A stretch of 32,643 nucleotides of DNA from Deltaproteobacteria bacterium (GCA_024644775.1 JAHEHB010000009.1:1-32643); one strand, 5' to 3'. Shown: positions 15,522-23,966, numbered from the stretch's first letter. Numbers and translations: made by a program. The notes: generated from the letters alone by a model not told the origin.

Positions 15522-16637
15522 ATGAATACAGTCACCGTCATTTATGGCAACAGTCCAAAGAAAATGGTCCAAAAGCTCCTTGATCATACCGGCTCTCTCA
15601 ATCAAATCCGACCCGATGACACCGTATTAATTAAACCGAACATCGTTGTCTCGCGCCGGGACTGGATTGGAGTCAATACGGATCCGAAAGTTGTTGAAGC
15701 GATCGTTGTTGCGCTAAAAGACAAAGGCGTACATCAAATCACCATCGGAGATGGGGCTGGTATGGGATATACTGCCACAAAAGGGTTTAAAATTTGTGGT
15801 TATACCGAACTTGCAAAACACTATGGAGTGCATTTAATCGATCTCGAACAGGATCAGTTCATAAAAAAACGAGTTCCAATCGATGGTCCTTTCAAAACTC
15901 TTGAAATCGCTCGAACCGTTGCGGAATGCAAATTTCTCATCAACGTACCCTTAATGAAGGCCCATGGGCAGACGCGAATCACCTGCAGCTTGAAAAATCT
16001 TAAAGGGGTCATGCCAAGAGCGATGAAAACAAAATTCCACGGGGTTGATTTACATCGGGCCATCGCTCAACTGGCAACTGTCGTGTTGCCGGATTTGATA
16101 ATCGTCGATGGCCTTCAAGGTGATCTGATGTCAGAAACGGGACACACCCCTGTTCAAATGGAAAGAATAATGCTGGGAAATAACCCGGTGGCAGTCGATA
16201 GTGTCGTAGCAGATATGCTCGGCTACGCTCCGGGAGATATCCGCCATATCTCACATAGCGAAAATGCGGGTCTGGGCATCAGTGATCTTAAAAAAATCCA
16301 GTTCCAGGCATTGAATCGTCCTGCGAAGACAGTGCGCTTCACGCCACCGCCTCATTTTTCAAAGAGATTTCCCTGCCGAATCGACGCAAACGGCGCCTGC
16401 TGTACGTGCATGGGAAATTTGATATTTGCTTTAGAGCGGCTGCATGAAAAAGGTCTGGTATCGAAACAGCTCCGTTTTCACATCGGCCAAAAAGCAAAAA
16501 TCTCCGCCGAAGAAACCGAAACAACCGTTGCGGTCGGGCAATGTGCTGCAATACAAAAGTCTGCAGATATCACCATCGACCAATGCCCCCCAACAGCCGG
16601 TGCGATCATACATGCTGTTACCTCGGCAACTCTCTAA
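15522..16637 (+). CDS. DUF362 domain-containing protein, second paralogue
   Basis: The product is 371 residues. DUF362 landmarks are TVLIKPNIVVS near residue 34, HQITIGDGAGMG (71-82), FLINVPLMKAHGQT (138-151) and LKNLKGVM (157-164). The C-terminal region has CCTC (C293-x2-C296), C341 and C355 (in DQCPP), the same CxxC, C, CPP order as the first paralogue at 12392-13714, with an additional C285. No ferredoxin domain is present. A CAGG element lies about seven bases before the ATG. The 180-bp upstream region is shared with the divergent TPR gene. The function of this family is unknown; the Cys pattern suggests a metal or Fe-S site. Confidence 0.84.
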   Translation: MNTVTVIYGNSPKKMVQKLLDHTGSLNQIRPDDTVLIKPNIVVSRRDWIGVNTDPKVVEAIVVALKDKGVHQITIGDGAGMGYTATKGFKICGYTELAKHYGVHLIDLEQDQFIKKRVPIDGPFKTLEIARTVAECKFLINVPLMKAHGQTRITCSLKNLKGVMPRAMKTKFHGVDLHRAIAQLATVVLPDLIIVDGLQGDLMSETGHTPVQMERIMLGNNPVAVDSVVADMLGYAPGDIRHISHSENAGLGISDLKKIQFQALNRPAKTVRFTPPPHFSKRFPCRIDANGACCTCMGNLIFALERLHEKGLVSKQLRFHIGQKAKISAEETETTVAVGQCAAIQKSADITIDQCPPTAGAIIHAVTSATL

Positions 16638-16913
16638 GCCTTTGGGCACTCGAGCGGTTAGAAGCAAAGACGAAAGGAAGCGCGGGCGAGATAGAAAGAA
16701 ATCCAGATGGTATGGCTGGTTGAAAAAAAGGTCTTTTACCATTGACAGAATCGTTAACAAGAGAATCCATTATTATTTGTCCGAATGCGGCTATATTAAT
16801 GAAAATCTTTCATCTCGGCATAACGATTCAGCTGCACTGCAGGATTTATTTAGTTAAAAAGCGGATGTAAAACCGGAAAAATATCGGGGAATGATGGTCC
16901 CTTCGGTGACACT
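16638..16913. other. intergenic stretch, nothing recognised
   Basis: No gene, RNA or terminator is convincing between the second DUF362 gene and the NfeD-like gene. A frame that starts inside the DUF362 gene stays open to 16857, but its composition is Arg/Lys/Ser-rich and does not look like a protein. Confidence 0.3.
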
Positions 16914-17387
16914 TTGAACCAGCATCCTGTTACAGAGAAATCCAGTAATAAAATCGGGAGACTGAGGCATCGCGTGTTAATCAGATACGCCTTACTCCAG
17001 ATTCCGGGTCTAATCATGCTACTTCTAATTTTGATCGTTCTCAAGGAGATACTTCAAATTCCAGGATATGCTGTAGCGGCCGCCGTTGTCCTTTGGGTAG
17101 TAAAGGATGCTGCTTTATATCCTTTCGTGGGTCGCTTCTATGATCCAAGTCTGCAGACGTATAAGTTTACCATGATCGGGAAGATAGGAATCGTAAAAGA
17201 ACCGCTGGCACCAAAGGGAAAGATACTCGTAAATGGAGAACTATGGCAGGCTGAAGCGATGGGAAATCACACAACATTAAAAATCGGAGAAAGGGTTTTG
17301 GTTCAAGGAATTGTCGGACTTAAGTTGCTGGTGCAACCCGAATGGAACCAAACGAAACCAGGCGAGAAAGCTAACTCCAACACCTGA
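16914..17387 (+). CDS. NfeD-like membrane protein
   Basis: The product is about 157 residues: a basic N-terminus, two membrane segments at about residues 29-44 and 52-65, and a C-terminal OB-fold domain (residues about 88-142). That domain contains GKIGIVKEPLAPKGKILVNG, then ELWQAEA and GERVLVQGIVGLKLLVQP, which is the NfeD C-terminal pattern. NfeD proteins usually work with an SPFH/stomatin protein or a membrane serine protease. Neither is next door, so this is an orphan short form. The only early start is TTG at 16914, with a weak GGTGA element before it; a GTG at residue 21 is an alternative. Confidence 0.72.
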   Translation: MNQHPVTEKSSNKIGRLRHRVLIRYALLQIPGLIMLLLILIVLKEILQIPGYAVAAAVVLWVVKDAALYPFVGRFYDPSLQTYKFTMIGKIGIVKEPLAPKGKILVNGELWQAEAMGNHTTLKIGERVLVQGIVGLKLLVQPEWNQTKPGEKANSNT

Positions 17388-17438
17388 AAATCCGCCATCA
17401 ATCGTCAAATTCTGGGCCAAATTCAGGAATGTTTGATC

Positions 17439-18305
17439 ATGCCCATGAAAGAAAACAAAAAATCAAGCCGACAGGCTGAAAACGAAGAAAAGCTTAGTGT
17501 ATGGAAGGTGATAAATAGTCCTTTCTTTCTCTGGTTTTTATCTACCATTGTAATTGGGACGGGTACGTTCATTTTTGGAAAGTGGCAGGAGCAGCGGAAA
17601 ATATGTCTATCCAACCAAGAAATTGTAAGGAAGTTGGATCTGGAGATTTCAAACAGGTTGTCTTTTTTTTGTCAGCAGACCATCGCTAAGGTCTCCCAGG
17701 AAGAAGCATTGCTTATCTTAGAAAGACCAGCCAAATCTGATTTCCCACCCGGCGTTTTTCCCGAGTTTGCAAACAGAACGTTAAGAGCGCTCCTTTGGGA
17801 GTTGCATTCACTGGTCTTAGAACCGGAAAAAAACGAAATTGAGCGGGCAATCAACGAGGCAAATAACTTTAAGAAAGTATATTTGGCCACAATAAAAGAA
17901 CCTGATTTATTGAAAGATCTTCTGGGAAACGAAACAGACGAAGGCGGGCTTGAAATAGAAAAACAGAAGATAACTAAAGGAAAAAATGAATTTAATAGCG
18001 CTCAGTCTCCACTGCCGAAAAGAGATGAGAATACCCAAGAGAAAGATACGACACCAGCAAATAACAAAGGCGGGATCCAGGCAAAACCTTTTCATATCTC
18101 CATAGATATGAAAGTTGCCATAGATATAGATCAAACGGTATTAAATACTGCAAGGATAACCTTACAAGCGTTTAATATAAACCGCTGGGGCTTCCCTTTT
18201 CAAGATCTCGCACTCCGAACGGATGTGAAAAGCGAATCGAATTTGCCAAAAAACAGCAAGATGAAATCACGTATGAAAAGCAACATTTTCAACAAGAATA
18301 ACTAA
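17439..18305 (+). CDS. hypothetical membrane-anchored protein
   Basis: The product is about 288 residues from ATG 17439, which has AGGA about ten bases upstream; ATG 17445 is an alternative. A charged N-terminus is followed by one membrane segment (about residues 28-48, FFLWFLSTIVIGTGTFIFG). A helical domain follows (KICLSNQEIVRKLDLEISNR) with a second helical part to about residue 165. A low-complexity Lys/Glu/Asn/Thr linker (about 165-210) and a short C-terminal segment end the protein. I do not recognise the family. It follows the NfeD-like gene by 51 bases and ends 7 bases from the convergent molybdenum hydroxylase gene. Confidence 0.6.
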   Translation: MPMKENKKSSRQAENEEKLSVWKVINSPFFLWFLSTIVIGTGTFIFGKWQEQRKICLSNQEIVRKLDLEISNRLSFFCQQTIAKVSQEEALLILERPAKSDFPPGVFPEFANRTLRALLWELHSLVLEPEKNEIERAINEANNFKKVYLATIKEPDLLKDLLGNETDEGGLEIEKQKITKGKNEFNSAQSPLPKRDENTQEKDTTPANNKGGIQAKPFHISIDMKVAIDIDQTVLNTARITLQAFNINRWGFPFQDLALRTDVKSESNLPKNSKMKSRMKSNIFNKNN

Positions 18306-18312
18306 CGGGTTT

Positions 18313-20484
18313 CTAAACGCTTCCAAGCGCCTCTTTGACGCGTGCAGGCGTCATAGGAAGCTGTAAAAGCTTGGCTCCTGTGGCGTCGTGAATCGCTGTG
18401 GCAATAACACCTCCCATGTTAACGATGGCCGGTTCCCCACCGCCCTGGGGCGGTAAACTGTTGTTTTCGACTAAAACCGTTTCGATCTTTGGCAGCCACG
18501 AAAATCTTGGAATGGAATAAGTGTCGAAGTTGACATCAAGGATTTTACCGTTTCGAAAGTGGATCTCCTCACTCAGTGCATACCCCAATCCCATCGTGAC
18601 GCAACCCTCCATTTGGATACGCGCGCCTTCCGGATTCACAACAAACCCCATATCCTGTGCACAAACAATCCGCTTTACATCAACTGTACCGTTACGGCTG
18701 TCGACAGCAACCTCTGCCATCGTAGCCACATAGGCACCTGCATCAATGCTGCATGCAATGCCATAACCGCGACCACTGGGGGTTTTGGAGGGCATCCAGC
18801 CGAATTTTTTTGCGGCTGTTTTTAATACACCGATCATTCTTTTGTCTTTCAGCTGTTTTAAACGAAGTTCCAGAGGATCCACCTTTGCCTTTGAGGCCAT
18901 CAGATTAAAATGCAGTTCCCGTGCGTAGGTGTTGGTATTGTTGGCCGGTGCTCTCCACGCACCGACAGCAAAAGGGTGAGCACCTTGGTTCATCCCGCGC
19001 CAGCTTCCATAACACGCGATACGGTGATGCGGTATTTCATAAAACAGCTCACATCCCCGTCGACCGGCGAAATAAACATGATAGTCCCAGAATGCGATGT
19101 TCTTTCTTTCATCGAGTCCGGATTCTATCTTGACAATGGCAGCCGGCCGGTAGGTATCATAAAAAAATTCTTCATCGCGGCTCCAGGCGACCTGAACCGG
19201 TCGACCGGCAATTTTGGCCAAACGTGCCGCTTCCACCGCTTGCTGAGAAGCGGTTTTACCGCCAAAACCACCTCCCACAAAGGGTGTGATAATGCGAACC
19301 TGTTTCGGAGATACGTTCAATGCATCGGCGACCACTTGCTGAACCCTAAAGGGTGACTGCGTGGAGGCCCATATGGTTATCCGGTTGCCCTTGAATTGGG
19401 CGACCGCTGTGTGGGGTTCAAGGGGGGCATGGGCGACATAACTGTTCAAATACGTTTCAGAGAAAGTGACAGTGGCTTTTTCCTTGCCTATTTTCAGACG
19501 GCCCTCTTCAGAAGCGATATCCGGTGCCGGGGCTTTTTTTAAGAGATGATCAAAAATATTCATATCGTCAATGCCGGTCTGAGACTCATCAAATTGAGCC
19601 TTTATCCGGGCAAGGGCCGCTTCCGCTTCATCCGGGTATTCATGCAAAACAGCGACTAAATCACCATCACGGATGACATGTGCGCCTTTAATCCTCTGAG
19701 CATCAGAGATGTCGATGTTTTGCAACCCGGCTCCGTGGGCAGGGGGTCTCAAAATTTTAGCATAAAACATTCCAGGCAGACGAATGTCGCCGGCATATTG
19801 GGCCTGGCCGGTGACCTTTTCGTGTGCATCCCGCCGCAAATAGGAATTGCCCATGATTGTAAACTCTGAGACAGGCTTTAAGGGAGGCAATTCTTTCAAA
19901 TGTTTCTCGATGATCTTTCCTTTGGTGAGCTGGCCGTAAGTAACTCGACTAGAGGGTTTGGTGTTGTCGAATACCGTCCCGTTCTTCGTTTGCAGGCGTT
20001 CTATCGAACATTTTAGGTAGTCGGCTGCCAATCCTTTTAGGACGCCTTTCGCCTCGCATGCCGCCTCGCGAAGAAACACACCGAAATAACGTGTCGAAAG
20101 GGAACCGAATGTCCCCGCGTCCCAAGGACAAAGGTCCGTGTCCCCCATCACGATATCCACAGAATCATAAGAGACATCGAGTTCGTCTGCCAACATCTGT
20201 GGCAACGAAGTGATGGGTCCCTGGCCCATCTCGATTTTCCCCGTTAGGCAAGTGACGCGTTCATCGGTCCCTATTCGTAAAAAAGCATTGTAATCGGCGG
20301 GAATATTTTCTCCCAAAAACCCTTCCCGTCTCATCCGAGCCAGAAGAATGTCGTCTCCAACCGTGAAATATACGATGATTCCTCCTCCCAGGATCCCCAG
20401 ACGCTTGAGAAATTGTCTACGGTTCAAAGGTATCGTGGCGGTTATTGTGTCCCCGTCAATTTCCATATATTTGTCTTCTGACAT
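18313..20484 (-). CDS. molybdopterin-binding subunit of a xanthine dehydrogenase-family hydroxylase (IorB-like), Tat-exported
   Basis: The product is 723 residues. A twin-arginine signal (NRRQFLKRLGILGGG, about residues 21-35) shows folded export to the periplasm. Cofactor-binding segments include GKIEMGQGPITSLPQML near residue 83, FVGGGFGGKTASQQ near residue 405 and the C-terminal GGGEPAIVNMGG with the catalytic Glu. The Tat signal and the two-subunit gene pair match the isoquinoline 1-oxidoreductase beta-type group, which oxidises aldehydes or N-heterocycles; the substrate here is unknown. The start is GTG 20487 or ATG 20484. I prefer the ATG because the GGGGG stretch at the end of the upstream gene is then about ten bases away. 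No FAD subunit or cytochrome c gene is adjacent. Confidence 0.9.
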   Translation of the reverse strand: MSEDKYMEIDGDTITATIPLNRRQFLKRLGILGGGIIVYFTVGDDILLARMRREGFLGENIPADYNAFLRIGTDERVTCLTGKIEMGQGPITSLPQMLADELDVSYDSVDIVMGDTDLCPWDAGTFGSLSTRYFGVFLREAACEAKGVLKGLAADYLKCSIERLQTKNGTVFDNTKPSSRVTYGQLTKGKIIEKHLKELPPLKPVSEFTIMGNSYLRRDAHEKVTGQAQYAGDIRLPGMFYAKILRPPAHGAGLQNIDISDAQRIKGAHVIRDGDLVAVLHEYPDEAEAALARIKAQFDESQTGIDDMNIFDHLLKKAPAPDIASEEGRLKIGKEKATVTFSETYLNSYVAHAPLEPHTAVAQFKGNRITIWASTQSPFRVQQVVADALNVSPKQVRIITPFVGGGFGGKTASQQAVEAARLAKIAGRPVQVAWSRDEEFFYDTYRPAAIVKIESGLDERKNIAFWDYHVYFAGRRGCELFYEIPHHRIACYGSWRGMNQGAHPFAVGAWRAPANNTNTYARELHFNLMASKAKVDPLELRLKQLKDKRMIGVLKTAAKKFGWMPSKTPSGRGYGIACSIDAGAYVATMAEVAVDSRNGTVDVKRIVCAQDMGFVVNPEGARIQMEGCVTMGLGYALSEEIHFRNGKILDVNFDTYSIPRFSWLPKIETVLVENNSLPPQGGGEPAIVNMGGVIATAIHDATGAKLLQLPMTPARVKEALGSV

Positions 20485-20488
20485 CACT

Positions 20489-20962
20489 TCATCCCCCTTT
20501 CAATTTACTCGAGGCGCTTTCAATGGCCTGGATGATTCGTACATGCGCACCACAGCGGCACAAGTTGTCCTCCATGCCGTCAATGATTTCATCGCGGGAC
20601 ATTTTCGGGTTTTCTTTCAATAAACTGTATGCCTTCAGTATCATCCCGGGTGTGCAAAAACCGCACTGAAGGGCATCGTGCCGGATGAATGCCTCCTGAA
20701 GCGGATGCAAAACACCGTTCGCAGCTAAACCCTCGATGGTAACAACTTCCGCACCTGCGACCGCTTTAACAGTCGTTTGGCAGGAAAGCACCGCCTCATC
20801 ATTGACAAGTACCGTGCAAGCGCCACACAGACCTTCCCCGCATCCATATTTAGGGCCGGTTACACCCAATTCAGTGCGCAAAACCCACAAAAGCGTCCGT
20901 TCGCTATCCGTTTTCAAACTCACCGGGCGGTCATTGAGTTTAAACTGAATGGTTTCAATCAT
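20489..20962 (-). CDS. 2Fe-2S subunit of the molybdenum hydroxylase (IorA-like)
   Basis: The product is about 157 residues. The N-terminal plant-type ferredoxin domain binds one cluster through YGCGEGLCGACTV plus the later LSC. The C-terminal helical domain binds the second through CGFC and NLCRCG. This is the standard electron-transfer subunit of xanthine dehydrogenase-family enzymes. The AAAGGAGG ribosome-binding site (20969-20976) touches the first ATG (20968) but stands six bases before the second, so I start at 20962. The gene is followed after one base by the molybdopterin subunit, so the two are translationally linked. The small subunit has no signal peptide and presumably travels with the Tat-bearing large subunit. 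Confidence 0.93.
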   Translation of the reverse strand: MIETIQFKLNDRPVSLKTDSERTLLWVLRTELGVTGPKYGCGEGLCGACTVLVNDEAVLSCQTTVKAVAGAEVVTIEGLAANGVLHPLQEAFIRHDALQCGFCTPGMILKAYSLLKENPKMSRDEIIDGMEDNLCRCGAHVRIIQAIESASSKLKGG

Positions 20963-20968
20963 TGCCAT

Positions 20969-20976
20969 CCTCCTTT
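20969..20976 (-). promoter_or_regulatory. ribosome-binding site that decides the iorA-like start
   Basis: AAAGGAGG on the minus strand is a near-perfect Shine-Dalgarno sequence. It lies at zero spacing from the ATG at 20968 and six bases from the ATG at 20962, so the downstream ATG should be used. Confidence 0.75.
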
Positions 20977-21079
20977 GCTGCTAACCTCATATGAATTAGA
21001 TTTTCACCTCAGGCCGATAAATCTAAGAACGAATCTCAAATGAAATTATACCATCGATGTCAATAGGATCGGGGAAAAA

Positions 21080-23089
21080 TCATGTTTCATGGATTCTTCG
21101 CATCGTTTCTGAAAAAAATGAAATGGTAATCGTACAACCGGGTCCGTCATTGTTGGATGCCGTCACAGTCCCACCCATTAGAGAGATAAATTTTTTAACG
21201 AGCGCAAGACCGATACCGGTTCCTCCGGTATTTCGTGTAAGAGAATTGTCCACCCGGTAAAAATCATCAAAAACTTTTTTTAACGCCTGAGGAGGGATTC
21301 CGGGACCGGTGTCGCAAACCATAATGTTTACCTGCTTCTGATTTTGATCAATTCGGATGGTTATCTCATGTTGTTTTGCGGTTTTACTGAATTTCATGCT
21401 GTTTTCAATCAGATTGATCAGAACCTGGATCATCACTTCCCGATCATATTTGAACGGTTGAATTTTATCTATGTCAACATTCAGCACAAATCCCTCTTGT
21501 TTCAGTTTTTCCTGCATGACCGCCTGAACTTCCCGGATCACCTCGTCAAATGTACCGGTTTGCATGTCAAGTTGGCGTTGCTTTTTCTCTAGTTTTGAAA
21601 GCTCCAGAACATTATTGATTAAGCGGGAAAGCCGGGCACCTTCCGAATCTAAAATTCGAAAATATTCCTGTTCTCGCTCTTTATCTCGGGCGATTCCCTG
21701 CTCCAGCATTTCAATATACATTCGAATATTGGTCAACGGTGTTTTCAATTCATGGGTAACCGATGAAACAAATTGAGAGCGTCTCTCGGAGAGATCCACA
21801 ATGGTTCTGGCGCTCTGATAAATCGCGAAAAGCCCCAACAAAATAATGACCGCCAGAACAATTATCATTAGGTTTAACGTCCGTCGCCCTGCAGATCGCG
21901 GAATCTGATCACAGGTTAGCGTCGCATATAAAAAAGAAAACGGCGAAGGGAATGTTCGGTTGAGCACGAACTTCTGTCCATTTGCAGAAACACCGGCTTC
22001 AACGCTGCCGATTTCACGCCGCTGATCCACTACACGCAATCGCAAATTCGTATAGCGGGCCATGGGTTGTGATACGAAATAGGTCCCAGTAAGATGATCA
22101 AGAAACGCTTTTGTCTTGAGAATAAATCCTTGACGATAAATCTGGCTGTTAATCATGATCCGGCGGAATACAAAAATTTGATCGTCATTGATAAAAACCG
22201 ATTGCAATGGCGCCACCTCCACCTGGAAGCTATCGGCAGCGTCAACCTCGGTGGCGGAAGGCGGTTGAATAAAATCCTCCGTTTTGGCCCTAAAATTTTT
22301 TCGAGCCGGTTTGGCCTTTGCAGCAGCAGATGGTGCAGGGGCTATTCGATCCTTGGTCTCAATTAAGCTGCTTGCCCGATCTCTATTTTCTGCGGTTGAC
22401 TGTGGGGTTTTTTGGGGCTCTGCCATTTCTTGTTTGGCAATGTTTAATGCTTGGCCGACGGTAATTTTTTCATATCGTTTTTCCTTTTGTCCGAGATAGG
22501 CTTTGGGTTTTTGCGAACGCGATACATCCAGGTATTTACCCGCAAATTCGCTGGCTCGTTTCTTTTCCTCCACGGCCGATTCTTTTAGTGGTGATGGCGA
22601 TATTTTGTCTGTTGCCGCAACGCGTTTGCGGTTAAATATAATATTGGCATCTTTTAGTTGCTCCACCAGTACCATCCGCCCTGCCGACGGTTGTTCACCG
22701 CTCTCCCACAACGGTGATTGAAAAGAACCGTCCGGATTATTCTGAAAGTAGCCGAGTATAAAGTTGTCTTGCGGAAAATTTGATAGCGACGACCGAACCT
22801 CTTCGCCCAAACCTTGAGAACGGCCGGTTGATGAAATATAGTAATTGTATTCGTCTATCGCCCGTCCTTCCTCTCGCTGCACAAGGATCGTAAGGGCCTG
22901 TTCCATCTCCTCAAGTATCGTCTCTGCAAAATAGCGCAAAGTGGCGGCTTCTTCCTGTTGCAACCCCCGATAGGTCTGTACGACAAAAAAAACCAGCGGC
23001 ACGGACAGGGCAATCGAAAAAAAAACGATAAGTAGCTTCAGTCGTTTCAATTTTATATCACTTTCCCGGTTCCAGCCGATACCCCTCAC
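21080..23089 (-). CDS. membrane sensor histidine kinase (CpxA-like partner of the downstream-numbered regulator)
   Basis: The product is up to 669 residues. Membrane segments at about residues 18-38 and 405-424 bracket a periplasmic region of about 365 residues. Part of that region (about 155-290) is a low-complexity Lys/Ala/Pro/Ser-rich stretch, unusual for a sensor. The cytoplasmic part has the HisKA box SSVTHELKTPL with H446, N559/N563 in the N box, DTGPGIPP (593-600) and the GGTGIGLALV box. There is no clear HAMP domain. The GTG start at 23089 overlaps the regulator gene by 32 bases; a TTG at 23050, after the regulator stop, is an alternative. It forms an operon with the response regulator, and I infer that it controls the divergent VWA-PspA genes. 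Confidence 0.92.
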   Translation of the reverse strand: MRGIGWNRESDIKLKRLKLLIVFFSIALSVPLVFFVVQTYRGLQQEEAATLRYFAETILEEMEQALTILVQREEGRAIDEYNYYISSTGRSQGLGEEVRSSLSNFPQDNFILGYFQNNPDGSFQSPLWESGEQPSAGRMVLVEQLKDANIIFNRKRVAATDKISPSPLKESAVEEKKRASEFAGKYLDVSRSQKPKAYLGQKEKRYEKITVGQALNIAKQEMAEPQKTPQSTAENRDRASSLIETKDRIAPAPSAAAKAKPARKNFRAKTEDFIQPPSATEVDAADSFQVEVAPLQSVFINDDQIFVFRRIMINSQIYRQGFILKTKAFLDHLTGTYFVSQPMARYTNLRLRVVDQRREIGSVEAGVSANGQKFVLNRTFPSPFSFLYATLTCDQIPRSAGRRTLNLMIIVLAVIILLGLFAIYQSARTIVDLSERRSQFVSSVTHELKTPLTNIRMYIEMLEQGIARDKEREQEYFRILDSEGARLSRLINNVLELSKLEKKQRQLDMQTGTFDEVIREVQAVMQEKLKQEGFVLNVDIDKIQPFKYDREVMIQVLINLIENSMKFSKTAKQHEITIRIDQNQKQVNIMVCDTGPGIPPQALKKVFDDFYRVDNSLTRNTGGTGIGLALVKKFISLMGGTVTASNNDGPGCTITISFFSETMRRIHET

Positions 23090-23756
23090 CTCTGATGGTC
23101 AAGATAAAAGGGGTATTTTTGATCAGTGTGGCAATTTTTTTTCGGAGTTTGAGCATGTGGATATCAACGGTGCGTGTTTCGATATCTGCATCAGCGTAAT
23201 GCCAAACCTCTGTGAGAAGTTCCTTTTTGGAAACAATCCTCACCTGGTGACGATAAAGGTACATAATAATATCCATTTCTCTGCGACTGAGCTCCACGAC
23301 GCGATCGTCATATTCCGCTCTCAGATTTTTACCATCGAAGAAGACGCCTCTAAATCGGACTTCTTGATCCCCTAAATTTTTTCCTGTTCGCCGCAAAACT
23401 GCTTCCACCCGAACCATAACTTCTCTCAGCGAAAAGGGTTTGGGAATGTAGTCATCAGCCCCGGCCTTAAAACCGGTCACAATATCATCCTCTGAGCCTT
23501 TGGCCGTAATCATGATAATACCTTGATTGGGTTTTTTCTTGCGGATTTCCTTGCAAATCGCAAATCCATTTATGCTTGGCAGCATCACATCCAGCAGAAT
23601 CAAGTCATATGGGTTTTGCAGACCCGTTTTGAGTCCCTGCCCACCATCTTCGGCACCCTCGACGTCATAACCGTTAAAAACAAGCACATCCTGAAGCCCT
23701 TGTAGCAGGGCAGCATCATCCTCAACCACCAAAATACGCGCCTTGCGCTGATTCAT
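23058..23756 (-). CDS. OmpR/PhoB-family response regulator
   Basis: The product is 232 residues. The receiver domain has acidic E12/D13/D14, phospho-acceptor D56 in LILLDVMLP, T84 and K106 in YIPKPFSL. The C-terminal winged-helix domain (about 130-230) contains ELSRREMDIIMYLYRH, ETRTVDIHMLKLRKKI and the final ILTIRGEGYRLE hairpin of the OmpR type. It is the first gene of the two-component operon. GGGAG lies nine bases before the ATG. The intergenic region before it holds a GTAAA-N6-GTAAA repeat, the type of tandem site used by OmpR-family regulators such as CpxR, so both autoregulation and control of the divergent VWA operon are likely. Confidence 0.95.
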   Translation of the reverse strand: MNQRKARILVVEDDAALLQGLQDVLVFNGYDVEGAEDGGQGLKTGLQNPYDLILLDVMLPSINGFAICKEIRKKKPNQGIIMITAKGSEDDIVTGFKAGADDYIPKPFSLREVMVRVEAVLRRTGKNLGDQEVRFRGVFFDGKNLRAEYDDRVVELSRREMDIIMYLYRHQVRIVSKKELLTEVWHYADADIETRTVDIHMLKLRKKIATLIKNTPFILTIRGEGYRLEPGK

Positions 23757-23806
23757 CGGCTCCGTCTCCCGTTATCAGAGTTAATAAATTTTGAGGTCTC
23801 CAATAA

Positions 23807-23812
23807 ATTATA
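23807..23812 (-). promoter_or_regulatory. candidate -10 box for the two-component operon
   Basis: The minus strand reads TATAAT here, a perfect -10 hexamer about 50 bases before the regulator start codon. No good -35 box stands 16-18 bases upstream. That position overlaps the edge of the GTAAA repeat, which would fit an activator-dependent promoter. Confidence 0.4.
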
Positions 23813-23827
23813 CCACTTCTTCAAAAT

Positions 23828-23881
23828 TTCAAAGTAAAAGTTATGTAAAAAAACCCCTTGTTTTTTTTACACTTCTTTGAA
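23828..23881. promoter_or_regulatory. probable operator: GTAAA-N6-GTAAA inside a long inverted repeat
   Basis: The plus strand has GTAAA at 23834-23838 and 23845-23849, separated by six bases and therefore 11 bp apart, one helical turn. This matches the known CpxR box design. The same region is an imperfect inverted repeat: TTCAAAG (23828-23834) with CTTTGAA (23875-23881), AAGT (23838-23841) with ACTT (23871-23874), and GTAAAAAAA (23845-23853) with TTTTTTTAC (23862-23870). A further GTAAA lies on the minus strand at 23866-23870. It lies midway between the two divergent operons. Confidence 0.6.
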
Positions 23882-23908
23882 TTGCCTTTCGTCAGACTTG
23901 ATATAAAA

Positions 23909-23936
23909 TTAAGACACAACACCAAAACAGTATAAT
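23909..23936 (+). promoter_or_regulatory. candidate sigma70-type promoter of the VWA-PspA operon
   Basis: TTAAGA (23909-23914) and a perfect TATAAT (23931-23936) are separated by 16 bases and lie 30 bases before the VWA start codon. An alternative is TTGAAT (23877-23882) with TATAAA (23902-23907) at 19 bases. The operator-like repeat lies upstream of both. Confidence 0.45.
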
Positions 23937-23966
23937 CCATAACCAACCAACAGAAAGGGGAAAACC

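Noticed and set aside
16444..16857. Open frame overlapping the end of the second DUF362 gene
   Set aside because: It is mostly inside a real gene in another frame; the remainder is Arg/Lys/Ser-rich with no domain and no ribosome-binding site.
23845..23870. A-run/T-run hairpin as an intrinsic terminator
   Set aside because: It lies between two divergent start codons, where no transcript should end, and its stem has almost no G-C pairs; an operator is more likely.
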